DNA from: Sphingosinithalassobacter tenebrarum
GTDB lineage: Bacteria > Pseudomonadota > Alphaproteobacteria > Sphingomonadales > Sphingomonadaceae
Length of the DNA: 64,000 nt
Direction: 5' to 3'
NCBI RefSeq assembly: GCF_011057975.1
Contig: NZ_CP049109.1
Location: 806,001-870,000, forward strand
This document shows, piece after piece, positions 8,947-16,743 of this stretch. The first letter of the stretch is position 1. Every line of letters starts with the position of its first letter. Below the pieces are notes generated by a model. That model was given only the letters and a program-made list of their open reading frames with translations, had not been told where the DNA came from and searched no databases. Position numbers and translations under genes: made by a program.

Positions 8947-10068
8947 TTATTGCGCCAGCACGAGCGCCTTGAGCTCGCTCGTTCCGCGTTTCACCACCTG
9001 ATCGCCCGGATTCAGCCCCGAAAGCACCAGCGCCATGTCGTCCGCGCTGCCTTCGCCGAGCCGCACCTCGCGAGTCGCGACGCCATCCTGCGTGCGCACG
9101 AACACGGTTTGCGTGCCGTTGAGCGTGGTCACCGCAGACGCGGGCACCATCACTGCGCCAGAAGGTGCCGGTCCGAGCACGGTCACCGTCACGATGCCGC
9201 CCGAAATCACGCCTGGTCCCGCGGGAACACGCGCCTTCAGCAGCAGCGAGCGGGTTTCGGGATCGAGCGTCGTGCCGACCGAAGAGACCGTGCCGGTGAC
9301 GTCGCCCAGCCGCACCTGCATGCCCGGATGGACGCGACCGGCGAACCGTTCGGGCAGCTGCGCATTGACTTCATAGGCGCCTGCCGCGTCGATCACGAAC
9401 GGAGCGGAGCCGCCGTCCAGCCGGTCGCCGGTGGTCGCGGTGACGCTGGTGACGCGGCCCGAAATCGGCGCGCGCAGCCGGTAGCTGCCGTCGCTGCCCG
9501 ACCCGCCCGCCAGCGCGAGGATGCGTCGCTTTTCGGCGACATCCGCCTCGGCTTCGCGCAGCGATGCGCGCGCTTCCTCGGCACGCGCACCGGCGATCAC
9601 GCCGGCGTCGCTGAGCTGATCGAGCCGCTGCGCTGTCGAGCGCGCGATGCCGAGACGCGCCTGCGCGCGGACCAGATCGGAATGGAGCGACAGGATTTCG
9701 GGGCTGCGGACGACCGCGAGCGGCTGTCCCTTACGCACCGCCGACCCTTCGACGACATAGCTGTGCTCGATCACGCCGCCGAACAGCGCCGTCACTGCGA
9801 CGCGGGCGTTGGCCGGCGGTTCGATCGTCCCGCTCAGCGCCGCGATCGGCGCCTGTTCGACTGCTTCGACAATAGCCCATTCGAGCCCGATCGCTCGTGC
9901 CTCCTGCGCCGGGAGCCGAAGCGTCTCGGGCAGGGCGGCTGGCTCAGCAGCCGTCGATTCCGCAGGCGGCGGGGTGACATCGGGGGGTGCGAGAAACCAC
10001 CATCCCCCGGCGGCAATGGCGGCGACAAGGGCTGCACCGCCGATCCAACGTGTTCGCTGCTGAGCCAT
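8947..10068 (-). CDS. RND efflux periplasmic adaptor (CzcB/CusB-like)
   Basis: Membrane fusion protein of 373 residues linking the RND pump to TolC. It has an N-terminal membrane anchor (residues 8-27, GGAALVAAIAAGGWWFLAPP), a proline-rich linker, a barrel-sandwich (lipoyl-like) half beginning ALFGGVIEHSYVVEGSAVRK, a helical hairpin at about 125-190, the second lipoyl half (YRLRAPISGRVTSV), and a beta-barrel with a C-terminal domain. No His- or Met-rich metal-binding tail is visible. It has its own apparent regulator box at 10091-10108, 22 bases upstream, so it may be transcribed separately from the sensor kinase gene. Confidence 0.9.
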   Translation of the reverse strand: MAQQRTRWIGGAALVAAIAAGGWWFLAPPDVTPPPAESTAAEPAALPETLRLPAQEARAIGLEWAIVEAVEQAPIAALSGTIEPPANARVAVTALFGGVIEHSYVVEGSAVRKGQPLAVVRSPEILSLHSDLVRAQARLGIARSTAQRLDQLSDAGVIAGARAEEARASLREAEADVAEKRRILALAGGSGSDGSYRLRAPISGRVTSVTATTGDRLDGGSAPFVIDAAGAYEVNAQLPERFAGRVHPGMQVRLGDVTGTVSSVGTTLDPETRSLLLKARVPAGPGVISGGIVTVTVLGPAPSGAVMVPASAVTTLNGTQTVFVRTQDGVATREVRLGEGSADDMALVLSGLNPGDQVVKRGTSELKALVLAQ

Positions 10069-10090
10069 GCCGGATGCCTAGCCCGGCCAA

Positions 10091-10108
10091 GCTGACGACC
10101 GCCTGACA
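10091..10108 (-). promoter_or_regulatory. probable response-regulator box upstream of the efflux adaptor gene
   Basis: On the minus strand the site reads TGTCAG-GCGGTC-GTCAGC. The GTCAG half-sites repeat in direct orientation with an 11-base period, as expected for an OmpR-family dimer. The same pattern occurs upstream of the operon's own response-regulator gene at 19947-19964 with a different 6-base spacer. Finding it in just these two promoters suggests it is the regulator's operator. Confidence 0.6.
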
Positions 10109-10114
10109 GGCCGG

Positions 10115-11131
10115 CTATTTCGTGTCGGTTACGAATCGAAGCCGCACCGCTTTGTGCTCCGGTTCGGCGGTGACGCTGCCGCCATGCGCCGCCATGATTC
10201 GTGCGACGATGGCAAGGCCCAGCCCGGCGCCGTCCACGCTGGCATGGTCGCCGCGGCGGTGACGGCGGACAAGCCGGTCGAGCTGCTCGCGGCTCAGCCC
10301 ATCGCCTTCGTCGCACACTGCGATCGTCGCGCCCGGCCCGACGCGCAGCGTCACCGTACCGCCCGCGGGCGTGACGCGCAGCGCATTCTCGATCAGGTTG
10401 CGCAGCGCGGCGGCCAGCGCCTCGCGCCGGCCGTTCACTTGCGCCGCCGCTTCGCCTTCGACTGCGATCAGGCGATCCTGCGAGACCGCGAGCGGTGCAA
10501 GCCGCCCGGCGACATCGGCGGCGAGTTCGGCGAGATCGATCGGCGTTTGCGGCACCTGCGCCGCATTGTCCGCATCGATCTGGGCCAGCAGCATCAGCTG
10601 GTCGACCAGCCGCCGCATATGGGCGATGTCCCGCCGCAGCGGCGCTGCGGTCTCGGGGTCGAGGCGGTCCATTTCGAGTGCGAGCAGCGTCAGCGGCGTG
10701 CGCAGTTCATGGGCGACGTCTGCGGCAAAGGCCTCCTGATCTCCGGCCGCCCGGTCGAGCCGGGCGAGCAGCGCATTGACCGAATCGGCGAAGGGAACCG
10801 CCTCGAGCGGCAATTGTCCGGTTTCGATGCGAAAGCCGCGTGCCATTTCGGGCGCGGCATCGACTCGCTCGGCGGCATCGGCCAGCGGCGCCAGCGACCG
10901 GCGGATCACCCAGCGCGCGGCCAGCGTCATCGGCACGATAAGCACTAGTACCGGCATCAGCACATGTTCGGACAATTCGTGGATCACGCGCGGCAGAGCC
11001 TCGCGATCGAAGAAGGTCGAGAAGGTCATGCCATATTCGATGGCGACGAAGAGGAAGAGCAGCAGCGTCCCGGCGAGCCCGACCAGCGCAAGGCCCTGGG
11101 TAAGTCGTCGCGAGATGGAGGAACGCTGCAT
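10115..11131 (-). CDS. two-component sensor histidine kinase
   Basis: Inner-membrane sensor kinase of 338 residues. Two membrane helices (about 12-33 and 57-78) enclose a very short periplasmic loop. A HAMP-like region and a HisKA domain follow, with the phospho-acceptor in FAADVAHELRTPLTLL (His141). The ATPase domain shows the N box (NLIENALRVTP), G1 (CDEGDGL) and G2 (GAGLGLAIV). ATG at 11131 shares one base with the stop of the displaced response-regulator tail (TGATG), so the pair was once translationally coupled. The element just upstream now separates it from the regulator and its promoter. Its likely signal is the metal exported by the downstream pump. Confidence 0.9.
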   Translation of the reverse strand: MQRSSISRRLTQGLALVGLAGTLLLFLFVAIEYGMTFSTFFDREALPRVIHELSEHVLMPVLVLIVPMTLAARWVIRRSLAPLADAAERVDAAPEMARGFRIETGQLPLEAVPFADSVNALLARLDRAAGDQEAFAADVAHELRTPLTLLALEMDRLDPETAAPLRRDIAHMRRLVDQLMLLAQIDADNAAQVPQTPIDLAELAADVAGRLAPLAVSQDRLIAVEGEAAAQVNGRREALAAALRNLIENALRVTPAGGTVTLRVGPGATIAVCDEGDGLSREQLDRLVRRHRRGDHASVDGAGLGLAIVARIMAAHGGSVTAEPEHKAVRLRFVTDTK

Positions 11132-11202
11132 CAGGCCGGGTCCTGTAGCAGATATCCCACCCCGCGCACCGTATGCAGCATGTCGGCCGCGCCGCCTTCG
11201 GC
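11131..11202 (-). pseudogene. displaced C-terminal fragment of the response regulator
   Basis: These bases encode AEGGAADMLHTVRGVGYLLQDPA and a stop, the C-terminal wing of an OmpR/PhoB-type regulator (TVRGVGYLL is its signature). The rest of the gene lies 8 kb away at 19258-19896 and ends just where this fragment should follow (..VVSRLRRRL). Upstream of 11202 the frame runs into unrelated DNA, so the fragment is a remnant created by the insertion. Its stop still overlaps the kinase start. Confidence 0.85.
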
Positions 11203-11205
11203 GTG

Positions 11206-11216
11206 CGCGAAGTTGT
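11206..11216 (-). repeat. left copy of an 11-base inverted motif near the element ends
   Basis: On the minus strand this reads ACAACTTCGCG. The identical word is on the plus strand at 19236-19246. The left copy starts 3 bases inside the element and the right copy about 48 bases inside its right edge. They could be recombinase binding sites, but an 11-base match may be fortuitous. Confidence 0.4.
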
Positions 11217-11310
11217 ACCCTATTTGGACCGTTGTGATCGACCACTTCCCCGCCCGATTTCCGATGCCAAAGGCCTTGGTTTCACGCGGATTTTGTAGCC
11301 CACCCGGCGC

Positions 11311-11327
11311 TTGAAGGAAACCTTCAA
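11311..11327. repeat. perfect 7-3-7 palindrome in the element's left end
   Basis: TTGAAGG-AAA-CCTTCAA lies about 92 bases upstream of the GIY-YIG gene, in an otherwise non-coding stretch (11203-11418). It could be an operator or a recombinase arm site; nothing in the sequence decides between them. Confidence 0.4.
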
Positions 11328-11418
11328 ATGTCCCACGATGGCTGCAAGTGGACAGCATTTTGTAACACCTAGCCATCAGCTGGGGCCAATCTGCTCCAGT
11401 CAAGAAAGAGGCTTGCAA

Positions 11419-12279
11419 GTGACCATCAGCGAGAGTGACGTGGGCGTACTTACATTTGCCGATCTTTTGGTGATTGGAGGTTTCCGTCCTTCTGATGTCC
11501 GGCTCTTGCGGCACCAAACAATCGCACCCAACGGTCGAACCCCGTTTGCACTCTGGCGGGATGATCTTTCAGCATTCGAGGACTATCAAGCAGTTCAGAC
11601 CATTGCCAACCGGAGTAAGTTGGCAGCGCCATTCTGGGCAAGTTTTGTGGCATCTCACGGCGATACATTATTCGTGGGGATGTACTCGGCGAGGCGGTCG
11701 GGCTCCGTCGCGCCTGAACGCATCGATCCTCTTTCTGGCCTCAGTGAAGGGGAACTCGGCAACGAAAATCCGGATCGATATGTGACGGAGTTGCTCCCGG
11801 ATTTGGCGGGATACATAGGCCGCTTGACGATTGATTGGGGGCCGGGACTCCGAAGCTGGGTACAGAGAGGTGATCGGAAACCGAAGCCAATTCTTGAACT
11901 GCGCCCCGAGTTCAAAGACCCACCTTATCCCGGCCACTCTCGCCTAATAATTGCACTCTCAGATGTCGCGAATCTCCCCGTTGGTTGGCGGGAAGTTCTG
12001 CGAGCATCTCGCGGCGTCTACCTTCTAACCTGCCCAAGAACCAAGGAGCAGTATGTCGGCTCAGCGTGCGGTGAGAACGGCTTTCTCGGCAGGTGGCAAA
12101 GCTATTTAAGCAACGCCCACGGCGGCAACATCGAGCTTAAGAGCAGGGAACCAAGCGACTACCAAGTTTGCATTCTTGAGGTCGCGGGAAGCTCCTCCAC
12201 TGAGTACGATATTCGTGCGCTCGAAGGCCTATGGAAACTGAAATTGCAAAGCCGCGAAATGGGGCTCAACCGGAACTAG
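11419..12279 (+). CDS. GIY-YIG nuclease family protein
   Basis: Protein of 286 residues. The C-terminal GIY-YIG domain (about 199-286) shows GVYLL, YVGSA, the catalytic Arg in FLGRW (near 225), a Glu in the ALEGLW helix (near 269) and a C-terminal Asn-rich end. The N-terminal 190 residues (VGVLTFADLLVIGGFRPSDV and onward) form a separate domain I cannot name. GTG at 11419 is preceded by AAAGAGG at 7 bases; longer upstream starts lack a site. It is oriented towards the restriction genes. It may be an accessory nuclease of that system or an unrelated cargo gene. Confidence 0.75.
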   Translation: MTISESDVGVLTFADLLVIGGFRPSDVRLLRHQTIAPNGRTPFALWRDDLSAFEDYQAVQTIANRSKLAAPFWASFVASHGDTLFVGMYSARRSGSVAPERIDPLSGLSEGELGNENPDRYVTELLPDLAGYIGRLTIDWGPGLRSWVQRGDRKPKPILELRPEFKDPPYPGHSRLIIALSDVANLPVGWREVLRASRGVYLLTCPRTKEQYVGSACGENGFLGRWQSYLSNAHGGNIELKSREPSDYQVCILEVAGSSSTEYDIRALEGLWKLKLQSREMGLNRN

Positions 12280-12407
12280 AAGGACGTACAACCGGAGGAT
12301 CATAGGGTCAGGATTTTGTGGAACGGTGCCCCATAGAGATCGACAGAAATATTCGGCATGCCTACGTTTGAGCGCCCTGCCTGACAGAAAACTCGAAAGG
12401 GAATTTG

Positions 12408-12623
12408 GTGTCGTCGCCACCTGATAAACATGATCTGACGACACCACAAAAGGAGGCCCTGCTCCGTTTCAAGCCTGGTGTGAAACGCAGTGCCTTCCCG
12501 GACATCAATCCGCGAACCGCCTCGGCCTTGTGGTCGAAGGGCCTGCTAAGAGGCGAGATCGAAAGTGGTACGCGCCAGTTCATTCTGACAGAACTGGGGG
12601 AGGCGCTTCGGACGAAGCTCTAA
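12408..12623 (+). CDS. small hypothetical protein, possible winged-helix
   Basis: Reading frame of 71 residues from GTG at 12408 (TTG at 12405 also possible), with AAGGGA 6 bases upstream. The end, SALWSKGLLRGEIESGTRQF followed by ILTELGEALRTKL, looks like the recognition helix and wing of a small winged-helix protein. It follows the GIY-YIG gene by 128 bases on the same strand and converges on the McrC-like gene. It could be a controller-type regulator of the R-M genes, but this is only a possibility. The 12280-12407 gap holds nothing else I can identify. Confidence 0.5.
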   Translation: MSSPPDKHDLTTPQKEALLRFKPGVKRSAFPDINPRTASALWSKGLLRGEIESGTRQFILTELGEALRTKL

Positions 12624-12667
12624 CCGTTATATAGAGCGGGGAAGCGAGCCTTTCGATTGTTCGCGCT

Positions 12668-13930
12668 TCATACAAATTCATGCCGCTCGGCGATCATGCG
12701 CCTCACGTTTTCTGCAAAGCGGTCAATCTCGGCTTGGGTGTCGTCCGCTGCGAGATCAACTCGCAAGTTGGAGAGGCGTTTTCCTGAACTGGTGGTGCCC
12801 ATCACCCTCGATTCCTCAGCGTCTGCGACCGGGCAAACGAAGCCTCCTATCTGTACTCCCAACACATCCATAAACGAAAGGACTTCGTAACGGTCTTGCT
12901 CGCTGACGTCGGGCTTATACTTCGCATCAAGGACTGCCACAGGTGAGCCATCGCGCTCGATAATCATGTCAGGGTGAACACTATAAGCTCCCCCATCGGC
13001 AAAGAACGGATGCGGCCTCTTCCAACCATCGAAGACACGATAGCCATCATTTGCCAATCGCATTGATAGCTCGCGCCGAAGGTAGGCTTCAAAAATCTCG
13101 GAGACGTCAACGATGAGCGAGTCGAGCCTTAATGACCCTCGCGAGTTCAAGTCGGGAATTGCACCGTCTAGTACGGCGTAGGCTGACCAAAGCGCTTCCG
13201 CATAGTCAGGTCGAATATTGGATTGAGCGGACAGAAGTATGCCTAGTTTCCGCAAAAGTTCTTCGTGAGAAAAGCGCCATGAGGGAATGTTTTCGAATGC
13301 AGCAAGTGCTCTCCGAGTGTGCAGAAGGACGGGTGAACCGCGTTCGTTTCGTTGGTACCAGTTCAGCACCAGCCCCAGTGCCTCTTTGAGGGCGAAGTTA
13401 TCGATTGTCCGATCCGTTAGGACACTTTGATCAAACTCGTGCCGGTATCGAACGCCCCGCGATGCGTGTCGCCGGACAGTCTCCGCAGCCAAGAAGCGGC
13501 CCCGCCAGGGAATCTTCATTTCGGGACGTTCGTAGCGTTTGATGAGTCCTCGAACGCATAATGCTGCGCATTGGTCAGCGAGAGTTTGTCCGAAAAGTCG
13601 CTCGACATTGTCAGCCCGGACAAACCTGGAGTTATATCCTCGGGCAAACCCTGCGATTGCGGTAGGCGCTTTTTGAGAACGAGCGAGCATGTAGGAAAGA
13701 TTGCTTATCGGAGCGCGGGGCACCACTCGCACTGAGATTTCAGGTGTGAGTGGAATCAGGCCGACAAACTTAGTGGTGCGCAGCACCACTTGTCCGCGTC
13801 TGAAGGCAGTCGAAAGATAACCCTTGGCAGCGATGCGAGGATCAATCTGGATTTCGCCATTTCGCATCAACGATGAAAGGCGAATGCTAATCTCGCTGAA
13901 TTCTTGACACTCGACGATTTCAATCGCCAT
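12668..13930 (-). CDS. McrC-like restriction nuclease subunit
   Basis: Protein of 420 residues matching the McrC/LlaJI-R2 type. An N-terminal beta-rich part (about 1-110) is followed by helices and a C-terminal PD-(D/E)xK nuclease core with VHPDMIIERDGSPVAVLDAK, in which Asp and Asp-Ala-Lys are the catalytic residues. Its start (ATG 13930, MAIEIVECQEF) overlaps the McrB-like gene by 11 bases, so the two are coupled. In known systems the McrC subunit cuts DNA and is driven by the McrB GTPase. Confidence 0.85.
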   Translation of the reverse strand: MAIEIVECQEFSEISIRLSSLMRNGEIQIDPRIAAKGYLSTAFRRGQVVLRTTKFVGLIPLTPEISVRVVPRAPISNLSYMLARSQKAPTAIAGFARGYNSRFVRADNVERLFGQTLADQCAALCVRGLIKRYERPEMKIPWRGRFLAAETVRRHASRGVRYRHEFDQSVLTDRTIDNFALKEALGLVLNWYQRNERGSPVLLHTRRALAAFENIPSWRFSHEELLRKLGILLSAQSNIRPDYAEALWSAYAVLDGAIPDLNSRGSLRLDSLIVDVSEIFEAYLRRELSMRLANDGYRVFDGWKRPHPFFADGGAYSVHPDMIIERDGSPVAVLDAKYKPDVSEQDRYEVLSFMDVLGVQIGGFVCPVADAEESRVMGTTSSGKRLSNLRVDLAADDTQAEIDRFAENVRRMIAERHEFV

Positions 13931-15458
13931 CGGCACCGCCTTCCAAGCGCCTAACGAGCGCTTGAAAACTGCGCTCAATGTTCTCGGCTTCGCCTTGATC
14001 GCTAAGTGCCAGTGCTACGTCCACCGCTGGCTTGATCCGGTAGCGCCAAACTAGAAGAAGATCGTCGATCGAGGCTACGCGCGCGAAATAACTGTGCCCT
14101 AGGCCGAACGGCAGAAGCCGCTGCATATTGTCAAACCAATCTCCAATCATCCCGACTTGCTCGGCGTCAAATCCCTTTGCTTGTTCAAGCAACGACTCCG
14201 CTACTTCGCGCGAGGGTTCTATTGGAAGGTGGTCAAACCGACGGACAAACGCAGCATCAGCTTGGGCAATGCTGCGATCATATGGATTCATCGTCCCGAG
14301 AAGGACTAGATTCTTAGGAATGTGCGTAGGTTTGCCTGAGAAGGGCAACTGGAAAGACTCGTCACGATAATCCTGCTCGATGTAAGTAAGCAGCTCACCG
14401 AAGACTCGTGCGGGATCGCCTCGATTTATCTCATCGACGATCACGACGACGAGACTGCCAGCACCACTTATTGCCTCAGCTCTTGAGCAAGCATCGAGGA
14501 ACGTCTTGTCCACTACTTCATAGCCGGACCTAGCTGCATCGCTGGGCCGATAGCCTTCGACGAAGTCCTCGTAGCCATAGCTCGGATGGAATTGGACGCG
14601 AAATACATCTCGGTTCGGGTCATCAACGAGATGTTTGGCTATTCGCTTCGCGTAATAGGATTTACCGGTTCCCGGTGTTCCAGAGAAAATGATGCCGGAC
14701 GTTCCGAAGCGAAGTAGCTTTTGCACCTCCGTCAAGATTGGATCGTTTAGATCCATCTCGCCAGGGTCTTCTGGCAGAGCGGCGATGCTGTCAGCACTTC
14801 GGACATCGCTGACGAGTGCTTCGGCTATCGCCGCTTCATAATCTTGAGCCTCGGCGGCATCCGTGAAAATTCGTTCGCTATCTTCATCGTGAAATACGAA
14901 CATTCTTTCGAAATCTGGGTCTCGTTGAGGAAAGACTGCGCGGAACTTGGCTTCCAAGGTCTTGGCGTTTGCCCCATCCTCGAATTCCTCAGCTCGAAAC
15001 AGCAGGGCCGCTACATCAACGACCGGCACCCGAGTGACCGCGCCGCCTTTGCTTAGAACTTTGTCGCGAAAAATCTCAGCGTAGTTCTCAGCCAGCTCCC
15101 ACTCTTCGCGGTCGCCAATCTTCGTAAGACTCGCGCCCTTCCATTTTCCCGCGAAGGTGTTTTTTCGTATTGTCGCGGAGTTCGAATGTGGGAACCCTTC
15201 CTCAGCGTATCTCAATGTAACTGGGTTGAAATAGGGCTTCGCCGGCTCTGCATTCTGCAACCGGAAATACTTGTCCCAGAAAGTGAATTCGTGCGGCGTC
15301 TCATTGAACTGAACTGCCGCATTGGCTGTACCTGCGCCGCTCTCAAGCAAGGCCAGCAACGGGAACAGATGCGTCGAGCCCTGCGCGTGAACGCGGCTCT
15401 TCCAGTTGGACAGGTTTGTTAGGGCGAGGGCAACTCGGGCGGCGCGAATCCTTTTCAT
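13920..15458 (-). CDS. McrB-like AAA+ GTPase restriction subunit
   Basis: Protein of 512 residues. The C-terminal AAA+ motor has Walker A GTPGTGKSYYAKRIA (about 260-274), Walker B VVVIVDEINRGDPARVFGEL (about 337-356) and the McrB-type signature GTMNPYDRSIAQADAAFVRR (near 388-407), where E. coli McrB has MNTADRS. The N-terminal 230 residues have no recognisable EVE/PUA-like DNA-binding motif and probably carry target recognition. ATG at 15458 overlaps the methyltransferase stop by one base (TGATG). It should form the motor of the nuclease with the McrC-like protein. Confidence 0.85.
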   Translation of the reverse strand: MKRIRAARVALALTNLSNWKSRVHAQGSTHLFPLLALLESGAGTANAAVQFNETPHEFTFWDKYFRLQNAEPAKPYFNPVTLRYAEEGFPHSNSATIRKNTFAGKWKGASLTKIGDREEWELAENYAEIFRDKVLSKGGAVTRVPVVDVAALLFRAEEFEDGANAKTLEAKFRAVFPQRDPDFERMFVFHDEDSERIFTDAAEAQDYEAAIAEALVSDVRSADSIAALPEDPGEMDLNDPILTEVQKLLRFGTSGIIFSGTPGTGKSYYAKRIAKHLVDDPNRDVFRVQFHPSYGYEDFVEGYRPSDAARSGYEVVDKTFLDACSRAEAISGAGSLVVVIVDEINRGDPARVFGELLTYIEQDYRDESFQLPFSGKPTHIPKNLVLLGTMNPYDRSIAQADAAFVRRFDHLPIEPSREVAESLLEQAKGFDAEQVGMIGDWFDNMQRLLPFGLGHSYFARVASIDDLLLVWRYRIKPAVDVALALSDQGEAENIERSFQALVRRLEGGADGD

Positions 15459-16627
15459 CACGCAACGTGGTAGTGCTGGTCCCTCTGATCGTCACCCCTA
15501 AGAATTTCAAAGAGGTGCTCACCGACAGCCCGGGCAAGCAGCGGCGGCACGGCATTTCCGATTTGTCTGGGTATCGCTGCACCGACGAATTCGTACCGAT
15601 CAGGAAAGGACATGAAGCGGGCCGCCTCGCGGTGCGAGATTGAACGGTCTTCGTGCGGATGCAGAAAAGGGCCTGATGCTACGTTTTTGTAGTTGCAGGT
15701 AATCGTATATGCTGGCCGCTCAGTTGAGAGGCGATGGTATAGCGTCGTACAGTCGCGCCGAAGCTGTCCGTTCGAAATGCGCCGCATCCGCTTGAAGCGT
15801 TCCGGTAAGTGATCAACCGGAACTGCGCGCAAACCTTCTCCTTGACCAATGAACTTTGCGAGCTTGGAGGCTTGCGGTGACAATGGTCGCCCTACGTGCA
15901 TCGACACCTTCTGTGGGGCGTTCGAACGGCTGTAAACTTGATAGGGACCTCTAGGAGCAGTTCGATAAGCGCGATACTCCTGCAAGAAGTCCTGACCAAT
16001 TGACGGCAAATCACCAATGGCTTCCTCAACCGTAACGTGAGGACGGAGCCCCTTCTCCACGTCACCATGTGTCGGATTCGGGAAGGTAAGTGGCAGATGA
16101 TCATCGCAAGTCCCGATGAATAGAATGCGGTGCCTCAATTGAGGTACACCATAGTCCGCTGCAACGACCTGCGCGAAATTTGTGCGGTATCCAATCTCCT
16201 CGAATGCCGCTTCAATTTGGCGACGGAATGCGCCCTTGTTGTAGGTCAGCATCCCCTTGACGTTCTCCATCAAGAACATCCGTGGGCGAAGTTCGTTAAC
16301 TAGACGAACAAAATGCTCAAATAGAAAATTCCTCGGATCGTCCTGCATTCGCTTGCCATGCGTGCTAAATCCTTGGCAGCTCGGCCCACCCGCGATCAGG
16401 TCAACGTGATCAACACCGGCCAGGTCCAAGATCTCCTTGCCGGTAACCTCAGAGATATCCTTCTCGATGACCGGCACGCCAGGGTGGTTATGCCGATAGG
16501 TGGCGGCCGCATGGCTATCGAAGTCCACACCAACCTTCGGACAGAAACCAGCTTGCCGGAGCCCTTCACTCAAGCCTCCTGCTCCGCAGAACAAGTCGAC
16601 CACTGACGGGCCTGAACCATCCGACAT
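15458..16627 (-). CDS. DNA (cytosine-5) methyltransferase of the R-M module
   Basis: Protein of 389 residues with the m5C methyltransferase motifs in canonical order: I (VVDLFCGAGGLSEGL, about 9-23), IV with the catalytic Cys84 in GGPSCQGFS (PS rather than the usual PP), VI (MENVKG), VIII (QLRHRILFIG), IX (REAARFMSFP) and X (QIGNAVPPLLARAVGEHL). The target-recognition domain lies between VIII and IX. ATG at 16627 has a strong GAGGAGG site upstream. It would protect the host from the coupled McrB/McrC-like enzyme; LlaJI carries two such methyltransferases, but only one is visible here. The 116 bases upstream should hold the module's promoter. Confidence 0.92.
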   Translation of the reverse strand: MSDGSGPSVVDLFCGAGGLSEGLRQAGFCPKVGVDFDSHAAATYRHNHPGVPVIEKDISEVTGKEILDLAGVDHVDLIAGGPSCQGFSTHGKRMQDDPRNFLFEHFVRLVNELRPRMFLMENVKGMLTYNKGAFRRQIEAAFEEIGYRTNFAQVVAADYGVPQLRHRILFIGTCDDHLPLTFPNPTHGDVEKGLRPHVTVEEAIGDLPSIGQDFLQEYRAYRTAPRGPYQVYSRSNAPQKVSMHVGRPLSPQASKLAKFIGQGEGLRAVPVDHLPERFKRMRRISNGQLRRDCTTLYHRLSTERPAYTITCNYKNVASGPFLHPHEDRSISHREAARFMSFPDRYEFVGAAIPRQIGNAVPPLLARAVGEHLFEILRGDDQRDQHYHVA

Positions 16628-16743
16628 GCAAATCCTCCTCGACGCTTCCGTTTCGCACCGCCTATCACTTGGAGTCGCGGAGAACAAGACTGGAACGCTT
16701 CGATATTCAGGTTAGTTTTCGTTCGGACGAGCGCAACATCGGT

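Noticed and set aside
6540..8972. An 810-residue open frame opposite the RND pump
   Set aside because: Antisense shadow of the pump gene with typical GC-driven composition.
10115..11245. A longer N-terminus for the sensor kinase
   Set aside because: The extra residues come from the regulator's tail read out of frame; ATG 11131 matches the coupled overlap.
11131..11517. A 128-residue minus-strand frame ending like a response regulator
   Set aside because: Only its last 23 residues are regulator-like; the rest is element DNA read by chance through the junction.
12668..15458. A plain type IV McrBC system
   Set aside because: The directly coupled m5C methyltransferase makes a methylation-dependent nuclease self-toxic; a LlaJI-like R-M system fits better.
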